The notes under the pieces were generated by a model. It was not told where the DNA came from. It made no database searches and saw only the letters and a list, made by a program, of their open reading frames with translations. Positions 63,777 through 64,000 of a DNA stretch of 64,000 nt are shown here, piece after piece (positions within the stretch are counted from its first letter, which is position 1; each line of letters begins with the position of its first letter). Source of the stretch: an uncultured Alphaproteobacteria bacterium (lineage in GTDB: Bacteria; Pseudomonadota; Alphaproteobacteria; HIMB59; GCA-002718135); assembly GCA_902522865.1 (NCBI GenBank), contig CABYXC010000001.1, positions 1 to 64,000 on the forward strand. Reading direction: 5' to 3'. Both the position numbers and the translations under genes were made by a program.

Positions 63777-64000
63777 ATGCACCAAAAATTTATATTAGCT
63801 AGTTCGAGCAAATCTAGATACAAAATATTAAAAAATGCAGGATTGAATTTCACACAAAAAAAACCGAATTGCAACGAAGAGGATATTAAACAAACTATTA
63901 ATAGAAACACAAAGCCTGAGATTTTTGCAAAAAAACTTTCTTATGAAAAAGCAAGAAGTGTAAGTATAAAAAAATTGTACGCCAATAAAATTGTTTTGGG
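63777..64000 (+). CDS. Maf family nucleotide pyrophosphatase (3' end beyond window)
   Basis: Open frame from ATG 63777 to the window edge, 74 complete codons. The start reads HQKFILASSSKSRYKILKNAG, the Maf substrate loop (LASxSxxR), and continues with a CNEEDIKQ acidic piece and AKKLSYEKARSV, then NKIVLG. Maf proteins hydrolyse non-canonical or standard NTPs and are implicated in division control. An in-frame ATG at 63744 is less likely. In related genomes it is followed by aroE, coaE and dnaQ. Confidence 0.88.
   Translation, partial: MHQKFILASSSKSRYKILKNAGLNFTQKKPNCNEEDIKQTINRNTKPEIFAKKLSYEKARSVSIKKLYANKIVL

Noticed and set aside
63623-63910. Minus-strand 95-codon frame across the rho-maf gap
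   Set aside because: It overlaps maf in antisense, has no recognisable motif, and the Maf reading on the plus strand is well supported.

Overview
The window is AT-rich, gene-dense DNA with many genes touching or overlapping by a few bases. The gene order leuS-lptE-holA / parB-parA-rsmG-mnmG-mnmE-rho / maf, an ftsK-lolA pair, a rsmB-heparinase-purH run, a Mic60-like/HemY pair, an IalB-family protein and a ChrR-type ECF pair all point to a streamlined, probably marine, alphaproteobacterium (Pelagibacterales- or HIMB59/AEGEAN-169-like). The exact clade cannot be fixed from sequence reading alone.

Layout. 0-12.5 kb: an edge-truncated asparagine-synthetase-like gene whose glutaminase residues are all substituted, then yggT-folD, a GT9-like gene, argG, an IalB-family protein, an ECF sigma factor with a ChrR-like anti-sigma factor lacking its N-terminal zinc ligands, a frameshifted asparaginase, a fructosamine-kinase-like gene with asnB, two tandem aldo/keto reductases carrying a gene-conversion tract, and a Bax-inhibitor-1 protein. 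12.5-21 kb: two TPR-glycosyltransferase paralogues, a GT8-like enzyme, HemY and a Mic60-like protein, tsaD, a sulfotransferase and an EVE protein. 21-28 kb: acs, tdk, rsmB, heparinase-like, and purH broken at its domain linker. 28-34 kb: a mixed-orientation block of 2OG-oxygenase-like proteins, glycosyltransferase, FkbM methyltransferases, cytidylyltransferase and MptE-like protein, probably for surface glycans.

34.18-39.21 kb: a 5-kb integrative element in tRNA-Gly(GCC). It is bounded by a perfect 52-bp direct repeat and carries a tyrosine integrase, a cluster of CCACAG boxes beside the distal att site, and six small cargo genes, five of them with signal peptides. Two cargo promoters are near copies placed so that their mRNAs should be leaderless. 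No replication, capsid or conjugation gene is visible. This is the best candidate for something undescribed.

39.3-43.5 kb: crtI-crtB-crtY-blh, a lycopene-to-beta-carotene-to-retinal pathway that implies a rhodopsin elsewhere in the genome. 43.6-52 kb: aminoacyl-tRNA editing, thioredoxin-TPR, Lon-like, Ubi hydroxylase, ftsK, lolA, a regulator-like protein, yggS, and a strongly expressed porin with two palindromes in its leader. 52-64 kb: the replication-origin neighbourhood, with two parS-like sites and a probable oriC between rho and maf, from which the flanking genes diverge.

Two genes (asparaginase and purH) are interrupted in the same way, by one extra A in an A8 tract. All calls rest on reading motifs, gene order and frames by eye; no database search was run.
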